The translations under genes and the position numbers were made by a program. From Myxococcales bacterium 68-20 (GTDB taxonomy: Bacteria; Myxococcota_A; Polyangia; Polyangiales; Polyangiaceae), in the NCBI GenBank assembly GCA_001899635.1, contig MKVQ01000040.1, positions 470,134-534,133 on the forward strand: a stretch of 64,000 nt of DNA, given 5' to 3'. Below are positions 8,303 through 16,030 of this stretch, in pieces. Position 1 is the first letter of the stretch, and every line of letters begins with the position of its first letter. The notes beneath the pieces were generated by a model, which made no database searches, had not been told where the DNA came from, and saw only the letters and a list, made by a program, of their open reading frames with translations.

Positions 8303-8626
8303 TTGAGGCTCGAACCTGGAAGCGTCCGTGGCGCCGCGCTCGCGCGCACCATCCGCGCACTCCTCAGCGCCGACGAGCTCCCGTCCCCCGTCGACACGCG
8401 GGCCGTCATCCCGCCGACGTCGGAGGCGTTCGTCCGCCGCGTTGCGAACCACAACGTGTGGATCTGGTATCGCGCGACGGACGTCGAGCTCGTCCTCCTC
8501 AGCGCCACGAGCGAGCCACCGAACCCGATCGACTCAGAGCCTGTGCGACGTCGGCTCGAAGGCCGCCCACGCTTGGAACGAAGCCCTGTCCTGATGCTCA
8601 CCACGCTTCCGTGGACACCCGATTAG
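8303..8626 (+). CDS. Possible small protein with a WYR motif; start uncertain
   Basis: The frame carries ALARTIRALLSADELPSP and FVRRVANHNVWIWYRATDV followed by ELVLLSATSEPPNPID, which reads like a real compact alpha/beta protein ending. The strand-turn-strand ending VWIWYRATDVELVLLS is reminiscent of RelE/ParE-type toxins, but this is only a visual similarity. There is no good start: the TTG at 8303 is the first candidate after the preceding gene, and the frame is also open further upstream. It may be a 5'-damaged gene. Together with 8077-8274 it could be a toxin-antitoxin-like pair; this is speculation. Confidence 0.3.
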   Translation: MRLEPGSVRGAALARTIRALLSADELPSPVDTRAVIPPTSEAFVRRVANHNVWIWYRATDVELVLLSATSEPPNPIDSEPVRRRLEGRPRLERSPVLMLTTLPWTPD

Positions 8627-8651
8627 CGCGAGCGTGCGCGAGGAGTGTTCG

Positions 8652-8752
8652 ATGGCGAAGCGACAGACACGACGGGCCCGGCGCTCGTTCAGCCCGGAGC
8701 TCAGGCCGAAGCCGTTCGGCTTTGCAGGGGCGGCGACCGCACAACGGCGCTT
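8652..8752 (+). pseudogene. IS3-type transposase OrfA remnant
   Basis: The frame from the ATG at 8652 gives MAKRQTRRARRSFSPE, and the adjacent frame continues QAEAVRLCRGGDRTT. Together these recall the N-terminus of IS3-family OrfA helix-turn-helix proteins (RRSF(S/T)PEFKAEAVRL...). One frameshift joins them, and the similarity fades after about 8752. No terminal inverted repeats were found. It is a small relic in the decayed region downstream of tRNA-Lys. Confidence 0.5.
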
Positions 8753-9047
8753 TCGCCAAGGAGAACGGGTAGCGGCACGCGCCATGGCAGCCCGCGCGCC
8801 CATCGAGCGCTCCGCACTCCGTCAAGGAGGTGCGGACGCAGGTGTCGCTCATCGCCGGTCGAGTCGAAACGCTCGCCGGACGCCTTCGCGACGAGCTCGT
8901 CGCGAAGGCGCCGCTGCCAGACGTCTCGCGCTTGGAGCCGCGACCAGGCGCTCCGCCGATTGACGAAGAGGTTCGGCGGCGGAGACCTGCTGCTCGCGCT
9001 TCGCAAGGAATGATCCTCGCCCGGAGCGTGCCCTCGACCGCCTCGCG
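8753..9047. other. Non-coding or decayed stretch before cassette A
   Basis: No convincing gene is seen. The stretch includes a perfect 30-bp palindrome (listed separately) that lies 138 bases beyond the stop of the last gene of cassette A. Confidence 0.4.
8881..8910. repeat. Perfect 30-bp palindrome
   Basis: The half-sites CGCCTTCGCGACGAG and CTCGTCGCGAAGGCG are exact reverse complements with no spacer. Symmetry breaks at 8880/8911. It lies downstream of the minus-strand cassette A, so it could be a transcription-ending hairpin without a U-tract or a dimeric protein-binding site. Both strands translate to RLRDELVAKA in one frame, a consequence of the symmetry. Confidence 0.7.
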
Positions 9048-10877
9048 TCAACGCGGGGGAGCGACCGGAGCCGTCACCGGGTTGAGCGGCCGGCTACCCG
9101 AGCCAGCGGCGTAGCCGTAGCTCACGTATGGGCCGACACCCCAGACGGTCACGGAGAAGGGGCCTTCGCTCTTGGCCTCTTGCCTGCCGTAGTCGCAGGT
9201 CCCCTTCGGGAACGTCAGCGGCCTTCCGGAGCTCGCGAGGCGGACCCACGCGAGCTCGTATTCACCGCTGTTGCCGACGGGTTGGAAGCCCTCGATCGGG
9301 CCAGCGCACTCGAGCTCGACGGGCAAGAACCCGCGCGCCGTCTTGCGGCGGACGATCGTGAGGCCCGTCTCGGGATACGTGTGGTCGGTGAAGAATACGT
9401 AGCGGTCGAGGAACTGATCGGCCGGCACGATGTTGACGTAGTCGGGATCGCCCTGCGCGCGATTCACATGGGGCGAATAGGAACTGGCGCTCGTCATGAA
9501 GACGCTTGCGTAGAAAGGATGTTCGGCGTCCTGGCTCGAGACGGTCACGATCTCGTCGGTGCGGAACGTGCTGACCTCGCCGGCTTCGAGCGTCTCCGGA
9601 GCGCCGGCGGGCCGCGCTGGATCGTACGTGAGCTTCGTTCCGTTGACCGCGCCCACGAGGCGCCAGATGACCCGCTCGCGACGGTCGGTGTCGGCCACCG
9701 AGTGGGTCCGTGTCGGGTACGGCGCAAGGACGTACTGGCTGCCCCACTGCGAGAGCGCAGCGATCTGCTGCTGGAGGTAGTCGCAAGTGGCGCCCACGGT
9801 CGGGACGGGCGTGCACTCGGAGCCTCCGAAGACACCGACGCGCTTCGAGGCCTCGATCGCGGTGCCCGTGAGATCCGCCAGCTGCGCGAACTGGAGGACC
9901 TGCCCCTTCGACAACATGTAGCTTTGCGGCTCACCTGCCGCCGCGCCCCGAACGCCGATGCCATCCACGACGTCCACCTTCGGCAGGATCCGCACCTCGG
10001 TATCGTCCTCGGCCGCGACGATCTGCAGCGACGTCGGCACGAGGGACTCGGGCCTGGAGCCGTTCCAGTCCATCCGAGGAGCTGACGCCGATACTGCGAC
10101 GTAGTTCGTATCCCAGGCGGATACCGGAAGAAGGAGGGTCGCGGTCGAAAGATGAGAGCTTGCGCCGCCGTATGGGTAGATCGAATAGGCGCTGATCGGC
10201 GCATCCGTCTTCAGCTGGAACGCGCGCTCGATCGCCGTTCCGTGCACCATCGGATCCTCGAGAATGGCCGGCTCGACCGGGCACGGGGCGTGGTCCGGTT
10301 CGGTCAACTTGTTCGGCGTGCCATGAGAGAGGAAGATGATCGCGACGCCGCCCGGGGGTACTCCCTCGGTGAGCCGCGTGTAGAGGACCTCGTCGCCGAC
10401 CTTCTGCGCCGAGTACATCGCGCGCGAGATGTCGAAAGGAGCACCGCCGTGCTCGGCCGTCACGTGGACCGTCGTTTCCCACGTGTTCGCGATGAACGCG
10501 GCGAAGCACGACGGCGTCAGGCGCAACGCATCTTCCGGCGGCACCGTGTAGAACGAGCAGCCGACCGAGCCTTTCGAGAGCTCTGCGCTGAGGCACGCAT
10601 CGACGCAGCGTCCGTCACCACATCCGAGCCCTGCGCCGCACGTCTCGACGACCGTCTCTTCGGGGTCGCCGTCGCACACGCGAAGCACGCTCTTCAGGTC
10701 CCTCGAGCAGCGAAGCTTGCACGGCGATTCGGGCGGTGCGGCGTCGACGTCGGAGCCGAACTCGCTCTTCGGCCCCTCGGAGAAACCACGACTAGAGGCA
10801 CTGCATGCCCCCACGACGACGCACGAGACCGCGCCCGCGAGGGCGAGCAGCTTCGAGACGGTGCGTGCACTGACCAT
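9048..10877 (-). CDS. Cassette A gene 8: IgGFc-binding-domain-type lipoprotein
   Basis: The protein has 609 residues. A signal peptide with lipobox VVGAC (Cys25) is followed by an acidic linker and a small Cys-rich module (CKLRCSRDL, CGAGLGCGDGRCVDAC, about 50-105). The large C-terminal part resembles the bacterial IgGFc-binding N-terminal domain family: APISAYSIYPYGG, TLLLPVSAW, VGVFGGSECTPVP, QIAALSQWGSQYVLAPY, GDPDYVNIVPADQFLDRYVF and, near the end, KSEGPFSVTVWG. In vertebrate FCGBP this domain belongs to a mucus protein; its bacterial role is unknown. The start is the ATG at 10877 with GGAG upstream; reading further upstream gives implausible sequence. It is the last gene of its cassette and is closer to the B copy (YSIYPYGG in both) than to C or D. 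Confidence 0.85.
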   Translation of the reverse strand: MVSARTVSKLLALAGAVSCVVVGACSASSRGFSEGPKSEFGSDVDAAPPESPCKLRCSRDLKSVLRVCDGDPEETVVETCGAGLGCGDGRCVDACLSAELSKGSVGCSFYTVPPEDALRLTPSCFAAFIANTWETTVHVTAEHGGAPFDISRAMYSAQKVGDEVLYTRLTEGVPPGGVAIIFLSHGTPNKLTEPDHAPCPVEPAILEDPMVHGTAIERAFQLKTDAPISAYSIYPYGGASSHLSTATLLLPVSAWDTNYVAVSASAPRMDWNGSRPESLVPTSLQIVAAEDDTEVRILPKVDVVDGIGVRGAAAGEPQSYMLSKGQVLQFAQLADLTGTAIEASKRVGVFGGSECTPVPTVGATCDYLQQQIAALSQWGSQYVLAPYPTRTHSVADTDRRERVIWRLVGAVNGTKLTYDPARPAGAPETLEAGEVSTFRTDEIVTVSSQDAEHPFYASVFMTSASSYSPHVNRAQGDPDYVNIVPADQFLDRYVFFTDHTYPETGLTIVRRKTARGFLPVELECAGPIEGFQPVGNSGEYELAWVRLASSGRPLTFPKGTCDYGRQEAKSEGPFSVTVWGVGPYVSYGYAAGSGSRPLNPVTAPVAPPR

Positions 10878-10908
10878 CACTTGGACTCCACGATGTAAAA
10901 GGGCTGCG

Positions 10909-10928
10909 CGACGGGGCCGGCCCCGTCG
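10909..10928. repeat. Perfect 20-bp palindrome between cassette A genes 7 and 8
   Basis: The half-sites CGACGGGGCC and GGCCCCGTCG are exact reverse complements. The palindrome fills much of the 56-base gap between the stop of the RCC1 gene and the start of the IgGFc-type gene. It could form a hairpin in the mRNA that tunes expression of the last gene. There is no U-tract. Confidence 0.6.
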
Positions 10929-10933
10929 ATCGA

Positions 10934-12298
10934 TCAACGAAACGTCACCGTCAGCGGCATCGGATGGGGATCCGCATCGAGCTTGCCCTGCCCGAGCTGT
11001 CCGTGCTCGTTGCTCCCCCAGCACTTCACGGTCCCGTTGTGGAGCAGGGCGCAGGTCGATGCATCGCTCGTCATGACCTGCACGGCGTAATCGGTGAAGT
11101 GCGCCGCTTGGCGCAACGCGAAGATGCGCTCGCCATCGGCATCTGGATCGATAGCGAGCTGTCCCCATTTCGCTTCGCCGCTGCACTGGACCGTGCCGTC
11201 CGTCAGGCGAACGCAGGTCGTGCGGCGCGACACCGAGATCTGCTGCGCGTACGCGGCGGTCTGCATCACGGCGTGCATAGGAAGGACGGCGTCGCTCCCG
11301 AGGCCCGTGCCGAGAGCGCCGTAGAGGCCCGCGCCCCAGCAATGGACGCGGCCCTTCGCGATCGCGCACGTGTGCGAATCGCCGACGGACACATCGCTCA
11401 CGCCGTCGAGCGACGGGATCACCGCCGGGACCGGATCGGGATCGAGCGATCCGTAACGGCCCGCGAGCTTACCCCATGAGAGGAGCTCACCCGCAGGGGT
11501 GATCGCATACGTCGAGTACGGCGACGAACTGGAGCGAACGACGGTGAAACCAGAGAGATCGGCGAGGCCGGGCCCAAGCACCGCCTCGCTCGTCGGCCGA
11601 GCGAGCTGGCTGTTCAGGTTCGAACCCCAGCAAGAGAGGCCCCCGGAGACGAGGACGGCGCAGGCGCTTCGCTGGCCCACGTCGACCCGCACGGCCGATG
11701 CACCGCCGAGCGCGACCGGTATCGCGTAGGCGTGCACGTCGCGATCCGACTGCGGGCCGCCGTCGGCCTCGAGCCCGAGCTGTCCGTAGGCGTTCGCACC
11801 CCAGCAGCGCACGGAGCGGTCTTTGCGGGCGGCGCACGTCGTGTTCCCGGCGGCGCTGATCTGAACGACGTCCGTCAAATCCGTCACGACCGCAGGTTTC
11901 GTGGGGTCGCTCACTTCGTCGGGATTCGAATTGTCCGGAGATGCACCCGTCCCCAGGACGCCGAAGTCGTTCGCGCCCCAACACTGCACACGCCCGTCGG
12001 ACATTCGCGCGCAGAAGTGGTTGAAGCCGGCCGCCAGCTCGAGAACGCACGGCTCACCCGCACACTCCACCGGCACGTTCGAGGGATCGAACGGGGGGGC
12101 CCCGTCGCTCGCATCGGGGGTCTCCGCCTCGGCAGCGTCCGGCAGGTTGGCAGGGGCATCGACGGTACCCGAGTCTCCCTCCGTGGAAGCTCCGTGCGTG
12201 ACGTCCTCGCCGCAGGCGCAGAAAGCGACCATGGCCAGGCAGGAGAACCCCGCCGATGCGAGAAGCAGGCGCGAATCGGCTGCGCGATGGTGTCTCAT
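10934..12298 (-). CDS. Cassette A gene 7: RCC1-repeat lipoprotein
   Basis: This protein has 454 residues. The signal peptide ends AMVAFCACGEDV (lipid Cys probably 29) and an Asp/Ala/Pro linker runs to about residue 75. RCC1-type repeats follow: CARMSDGRVQCWGANDFG, CAARKDRSVRCWGANAYG, CAVLVSGGLSCWGSN, CAIAKGRVHCWGAGLYG, CVRLTDGTVQCSGEAKWG and CALLHNGTVKCWGSNEHG, each usually ending in GQLG. RCC1 repeats fold as a seven-bladed propeller; in this bacterial setting it would be a surface-exposed binding domain, not a nucleotide exchange factor. The paired Cys in each blade may form disulfides. The start codon overlaps the stop of the preceding gene as ATGA. The gene for the IgGFc-type protein follows after a 56-base gap. 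Confidence 0.88.
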   Translation of the reverse strand: MRHHRAADSRLLLASAGFSCLAMVAFCACGEDVTHGASTEGDSGTVDAPANLPDAAEAETPDASDGAPPFDPSNVPVECAGEPCVLELAAGFNHFCARMSDGRVQCWGANDFGVLGTGASPDNSNPDEVSDPTKPAVVTDLTDVVQISAAGNTTCAARKDRSVRCWGANAYGQLGLEADGGPQSDRDVHAYAIPVALGGASAVRVDVGQRSACAVLVSGGLSCWGSNLNSQLARPTSEAVLGPGLADLSGFTVVRSSSSPYSTYAITPAGELLSWGKLAGRYGSLDPDPVPAVIPSLDGVSDVSVGDSHTCAIAKGRVHCWGAGLYGALGTGLGSDAVLPMHAVMQTAAYAQQISVSRRTTCVRLTDGTVQCSGEAKWGQLAIDPDADGERIFALRQAAHFTDYAVQVMTSDASTCALLHNGTVKCWGSNEHGQLGQGKLDADPHPMPLTVTFR

Positions 12299-13539
12299 GG
12301 CTTCACTTCCGTCGACTTCCGAAGCACCGTCTTGTCACCCACGATCCAGATGTCCTTCGACCCGCCCCAGATGCCGTACAAGTCCTCGACGAACGGCATC
12401 TTGTCGATCGTCACCCGTGCAAGCGACCACTTCGCTCCGTCGAAATGGCGGACCCGTCCGGTCTCGCCCACGAACCAGATGTCATTCCTCGAGGTGCCGT
12501 AGATACCGCGCACGGCGAAGGCCCAGCTCTCTCCCCAGAGATCGTCGCTGCCCCAGACGACGGCCCCGGCGTCACCGTCCGGCGGATGGGTCGCGCCGGA
12601 CCAGACGACCCCGAGGTACATGAAACCGAACCACGAGATGTTGCCGGCGATGAAGGTGTCCGGAACGTGGATCCCCCCGACGACCTCGCTGAGCCCCAAG
12701 CCCATGTCCGGGACCTCGGCTTTGACCTCGACCTCTTCGAACGTCGTTCCACCCGCGCCATCCCCGCCGCCGTGGAAAACGCGCGCGACCATCCCGGACT
12801 GCGTGCTCGACGCCAGCCACATGTCATCGCGGCTCGAGCCCCAGACCGCGGTGAACCCGCCGCCCTCCGCCTCGATCGGATCGTGCTCGAACTCGGGCTC
12901 GGCAGCGCCCTTCGGGCCCTTGTAGCGGAGCACGACGCCCTCTTCCCGCTCCCAATCGGAGACGCCTCCCACGAACCAGACGTCGTTCGGACCGAACCCG
13001 TGAATCGACCTGATCGGTACGGTGGGCACGTACGCGGCAGCGGTGAAGGTCACCGCGGCCGACGTCGCGCCCTGTCCGTGGAAGATCCCCGACTCGCCAG
13101 CGATCCAGATGTCGGTGGGCCCGCTGCCCCAGATCGCGTAGAGCGGGCTCGACACCTTCTGGTGCACGACGAAGGTGGTTCCGTCCCAGCGCAAGATGTT
13201 GCCCTCGGCGCCGACGGCCCACACAGTGCCGACGTCGTCGCCCCAGACGGCCCGGAGCGAATCCGGCGTAGGCACAGGCAGATGACAGAAGCCGTCCGGA
13301 CTGCACGGCACCGACCCGTCTGCATCGGCCATCGCGTCGAGCGCCCCGTCGAGTCCGCCGTCGGCGGTCTCCGAGCTCGCGCCACCTTCAGTGAGCGTGC
13401 TTCCGCCATCGAGCTCGGGCGGCACCCCGTCCAGCGAGGGCTCGCTTCCGGCGCACGCGTTCATCGAGATGAGCGCTCCAGCGCTCGACGCCACGACGAT
13501 GATCGAGGCGAGTGATCGGCTCAGGTGGCTGTGTCTCAT
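12295..13539 (-). CDS. Cassette A gene 6: propeller-like lipoprotein
   Basis: This protein has 414 residues. The signal peptide ends ALISMNAC (Cys29), and an acidic Asp/Gly/Ala linker leads to a CSPDGFCHLPVPTP segment. Then come repeated blades of the form LRAVWGDDVGTVWAVGAEG, LYAIWGSGPTDIWIAGESG, IHGFGPNDVWFVGG, FTAVWGSSRDDMWLASS, IYGTSRNDIWFVGETG and LYGIWGGSKDIWIVGDK. The period of 45-60 residues and the W(A)VG-x-x-G-x-ILR-x-DG pattern suggest a WD40/YVTN/BNR-like beta-propeller. It is probably anchored in the outer membrane and faces outward; no catalytic motif is seen. The start (ATG, 13539) overlaps the preceding stop as ATGA, and its own stop overlaps the RCC1 start. It matches the second propeller protein of cassette B. 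Confidence 0.82.
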   Translation of the reverse strand: MRHSHLSRSLASIIVVASSAGALISMNACAGSEPSLDGVPPELDGGSTLTEGGASSETADGGLDGALDAMADADGSVPCSPDGFCHLPVPTPDSLRAVWGDDVGTVWAVGAEGNILRWDGTTFVVHQKVSSPLYAIWGSGPTDIWIAGESGIFHGQGATSAAVTFTAAAYVPTVPIRSIHGFGPNDVWFVGGVSDWEREEGVVLRYKGPKGAAEPEFEHDPIEAEGGGFTAVWGSSRDDMWLASSTQSGMVARVFHGGGDGAGGTTFEEVEVKAEVPDMGLGLSEVVGGIHVPDTFIAGNISWFGFMYLGVVWSGATHPPDGDAGAVVWGSDDLWGESWAFAVRGIYGTSRNDIWFVGETGRVRHFDGAKWSLARVTIDKMPFVEDLYGIWGGSKDIWIVGDKTVLRKSTEVKP

Positions 13540-14723
13540 GGCCCTTCGACTCTCGCGTTGCGGTGCAGAACGATGTTGTCGCCGACGATCCAGACGTCTC
13601 GAGCGGAGCTTCCCCAGACCCCGCGAAGGTTTGGCACCGCGACGCCGTCGAGGAATTCGGCCTCGACGTGTTCGAACTTCGTGCCGTCGTAGTGGAGGAT
13701 TGTTCCCTCGTCGCCGACGACCCAGACGTCGTTCGGGCCCGTGCCCCATACGGCGCGCAGATGCTGCTTCGTAGGTGCGTCGACGATCGCCCAACGCTTC
13801 GGGGTCGCGTTCGTCCAGTGACGAACGGTGCCTCGATCGCCCACCGCCCAGACATCGTCCGAGCTCGAGCCCCAGATCGCGTGGAGGTCGTCCCACGCCT
13901 GCGTGTCGTACTCGGTCCACTCGACCGCCCCCGCCCGAGGAACGCCGCGAAGCGCGCGACCGTAGCGAGGGGTGAACCGCCCGTACGTCGACATCCCGCC
14001 AACCGCCCAGAGCTCGTCGGCACCGCTGGACCACAGGCCCCGCACGAAGAAGTCCTTCCCCGTCATCGACGGCGTCCAGGACGTTGCTCCGGCGTTCCAG
14101 CGCCAGAAGTTCGCGGTAGGCGCGTCCGCCTCCGTCGCGCGCTCCGGGAGGAGATAGTACGGACCTCCCCCGACCCAGATCCCGCCTTCCGGCGGAAGCC
14201 AGGCCGCGAGCAAGAGCTCCCGCTGCGATCCGTTGCGGGGCTCCACGGGCTCGAACGGCTTCCAGGTCGAATCGCCCGCGAAGCCCATCGAGTGGAGAAC
14301 GACCTCCCGCGAGCTCAGGGCCCATACCTCTCCGGACGGGCGACCCGCGATCTTGAAGATCGTCTGCGTCGTGTCGGACGGCGTCTGGACCCAAGACGTT
14401 CCGTCGAAGTGGAGGAGCGCACCGTGCGTTCCTCCGACCCAGACGTCGTTCTCACGCGAACCCCACACGCTCGTGAACGACGGCCGCTTGTTGGGTATCG
14501 CGACCGGACAGAACCCGAACCCCCGGGACGCGCAGTCGGAGAGAGCGGGCTCACAGCCTTCCGTCCCCGCTTCGCACCCGGCATCTGCCGGGACTTCGGG
14601 GATCGGCGAAGGGTCGGGCGAAACGTCCACGGGCCCACCACTTCCCGCGTCCTCGGCGCAGCTCGGGAGGATCCACGCGAGCCCCAGAGCGACGGGCATG
14701 AAACGCATCAGCGAGATCCTCAT
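13536..14723 (-). CDS. Cassette A gene 5: propeller-like lipoprotein
   Basis: This 395-residue protein has a signal peptide ending AWILPSC (Cys22) and a Pro/Asp/Ala linker. CASRGFGFCPVAIP follows and then blade-like repeats: FTSVWGSRENDVWVGGTHG with LLHFDGTSW, IFKIAGRPSGEVWALSSRE, VRGLWSSGADELWAVGGMS, LHAIWGSSSDDVWAVGDRG, LRAVWGTGPNDVWVVGDEG with ILHYDGTKF, and LRGVWGSSARDVWIVGDN. The blades are very regular near the C-terminus and more diverged in the middle, which suggests that the variable blades form the interaction face. Start (ATG, 14723) and stop both overlap neighbours by four bases, so its translation is coupled to the Cys-rich gene before it and the second propeller gene after it. 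The function is unknown. Confidence 0.82.
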   Translation of the reverse strand: MRISLMRFMPVALGLAWILPSCAEDAGSGGPVDVSPDPSPIPEVPADAGCEAGTEGCEPALSDCASRGFGFCPVAIPNKRPSFTSVWGSRENDVWVGGTHGALLHFDGTSWVQTPSDTTQTIFKIAGRPSGEVWALSSREVVLHSMGFAGDSTWKPFEPVEPRNGSQRELLLAAWLPPEGGIWVGGGPYYLLPERATEADAPTANFWRWNAGATSWTPSMTGKDFFVRGLWSSGADELWAVGGMSTYGRFTPRYGRALRGVPRAGAVEWTEYDTQAWDDLHAIWGSSSDDVWAVGDRGTVRHWTNATPKRWAIVDAPTKQHLRAVWGTGPNDVWVVGDEGTILHYDGTKFEHVEAEFLDGVAVPNLRGVWGSSARDVWIVGDNIVLHRNARVEGP

Positions 14724-15997
14724 TGCGTCACGGGCTCCACGTCCTCGCACTTCGTCATCAAACAGCGCCCCTCGATGCAGGGCTGGCCGAGCGCGGAGTT
14801 GCACTGGTTCCCGCAGGCACCGCAGTTCGCGCCGTCGACCATGATGTTCGTCTCGCAGCCGTCGACAGGATTCCCGTTGCAGTCGCCCCACCCCGGCGCG
14901 CACTCGGTATCGCAGAGCCCGTTCTTGCACATCGCGACTTGATTGGCTCCCGTCGCGAACGGACAACCGTTGTTGCAGACCCCGCAGTGGGAAGGGTCGC
15001 TCGAGAGGTCGACGCACGCATTGATCTTGTCGGTAATCTGACAGCGCACCTCGTTCGCGCGGCAGCCGCAGACGATGTCCTCTTGACCGCCGCGCATGAC
15101 GCGCATGCAATCGACGCCGGGAGCGCACGAGACGTCGCAGAACCCGCAGTGCTCCGGATCGAGCAACCCGTTGCCGATGTCAGCCGCGACGTTGACCTCG
15201 CAGCCGTCGGTGTCGGGCTCGTTGAGATCGCCGTTGCAGTCGGCCCAGTCTTTCTGGCATACGCGCCGGTTGCATTCGCCTTTGACACACGCGTACATCG
15301 CGTTGGGAGGCGGAGGGTCATTCGGCGGAACGCACATGTTGTTGCACGCACCGCAGTTGTAGTTGTCCGACTGGGTGTCTCTGCAGTAACCGTCGCCGCA
15401 GTCGGTCAGGCCCTTCGGACATCCGCACGCCGACTGCTCCAAGCCGACGATGACGCAGTTGACGCCCTCGGGACAGACGATGCCACACCCCCCGCAGTTC
15501 TCGCGGTTGAAGTTGACCATGGTTTCGCAGCCATCGTCTGGAATGCCGTTGCAGTCACGCGTACCCGGCACGCACTCGGGTTCGCAGTGGCCCTGGAAGC
15601 ACGCTCCAACGACTCCGAAGTAGTCGTTGTCCTCGCGTTGGCACTTGTTCCCGCACGCACCGCAATTGTCATTGTCGGTGAGGAGGTTGTGCTGGCACTT
15701 GAACGAAGCGGGCGCCGTCGGATCCGTCGAGCCGCACGTCGCGTAGGGCGCCGGGCATTCGGTCGCCATACACATCAACGGTTCGGGTCCGAGCGCGTCG
15801 GCGCCGGCGTCCGGGGCCGGGCCGAGGACGGGCGGCGGGGCAGCATCAGTGTCTGGTGTCGCGAGGACGATGCGCTCGTCGAGCTCCGAACACGCTGGCG
15901 TGAACCCCGCCGCACACGACGCCGCGAGGACGAGCGCCGCCAGGCCGCCCCGATATCCGGCTCTGTGACCGGTGGGAGTCCAAATGTTGTTTTTCAT
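14720..15997 (-). CDS. Cassette A gene 4: Cys-rich repeat lipoprotein
   Basis: This 425-residue protein has about fifty cysteines. The likely lipid-anchor Cys is residue 36 (GFTPAC) after a long signal peptide. From about residue 70 it is built of modules with the pattern NCGACGNKC, then CxxGxC, then DCNGxxxDGCE, repeated about six times. Good examples are NCGGCGIVCPEGVNC, HCGVCNNGC and NCGACGNQC near the end. All Cys could pair in disulfides, giving a stiff extended rod. Such sequences in myxobacterial genomes are often misnamed as tryptophan synthase alpha chain; nothing here supports that. It starts 33 bases after gene 3 and ends in an ATGA overlap with gene 5. It is closest to the B copy (ECPAPYATC versus ECTWPYATC). 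Confidence 0.85.
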   Translation of the reverse strand: MKNNIWTPTGHRAGYRGGLAALVLAASCAAGFTPACSELDERIVLATPDTDAAPPPVLGPAPDAGADALGPEPLMCMATECPAPYATCGSTDPTAPASFKCQHNLLTDNDNCGACGNKCQREDNDYFGVVGACFQGHCEPECVPGTRDCNGIPDDGCETMVNFNRENCGGCGIVCPEGVNCVIVGLEQSACGCPKGLTDCGDGYCRDTQSDNYNCGACNNMCVPPNDPPPPNAMYACVKGECNRRVCQKDWADCNGDLNEPDTDGCEVNVAADIGNGLLDPEHCGFCDVSCAPGVDCMRVMRGGQEDIVCGCRANEVRCQITDKINACVDLSSDPSHCGVCNNGCPFATGANQVAMCKNGLCDTECAPGWGDCNGNPVDGCETNIMVDGANCGACGNQCNSALGQPCIEGRCLMTKCEDVEPVTQ

Positions 15998-16030
15998 ATC
16001 GAATTTCGGTATCGCGGATTGACGTTCTCG

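Noticed and set aside
8303..8626. A firm toxin-antitoxin call for the two small frames at 8077-8626
   Set aside because: There is no recognisable catalytic or DNA-binding motif and the second start is unclear, so only a low-confidence mention is justified.
7025..8752. A second tRNA-Lys 3' end as a right attachment site for the island
   Set aside because: I looked for a repeat of the T-arm and acceptor sequence in the region to about 9 kb and did not see one; the right border cannot be set.
8881..8910. CRISPR array or invertible element at the palindrome
   Set aside because: Only one copy is visible and there are no spacers, cas genes or invertase nearby.
9048..10877. Calling the gene 8 proteins antibody-binding proteins
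   Set aside because: The domain name comes from a vertebrate protein. Nothing in the sequence shows binding to IgG.
10934..12298. A role of the RCC1 proteins in GTPase regulation
   Set aside because: They are exported lipoproteins and carry no context for a Ran-like GTPase. The repeat only tells the fold.
14720..15997. Reading the Cys-rich proteins as tryptophan synthase alpha chain
   Set aside because: No TIM-barrel or catalytic motif is present. The match seen in annotations of such proteins appears to be a mislabel; the sequence is a disulfide-rich repeat with a lipoprotein signal.
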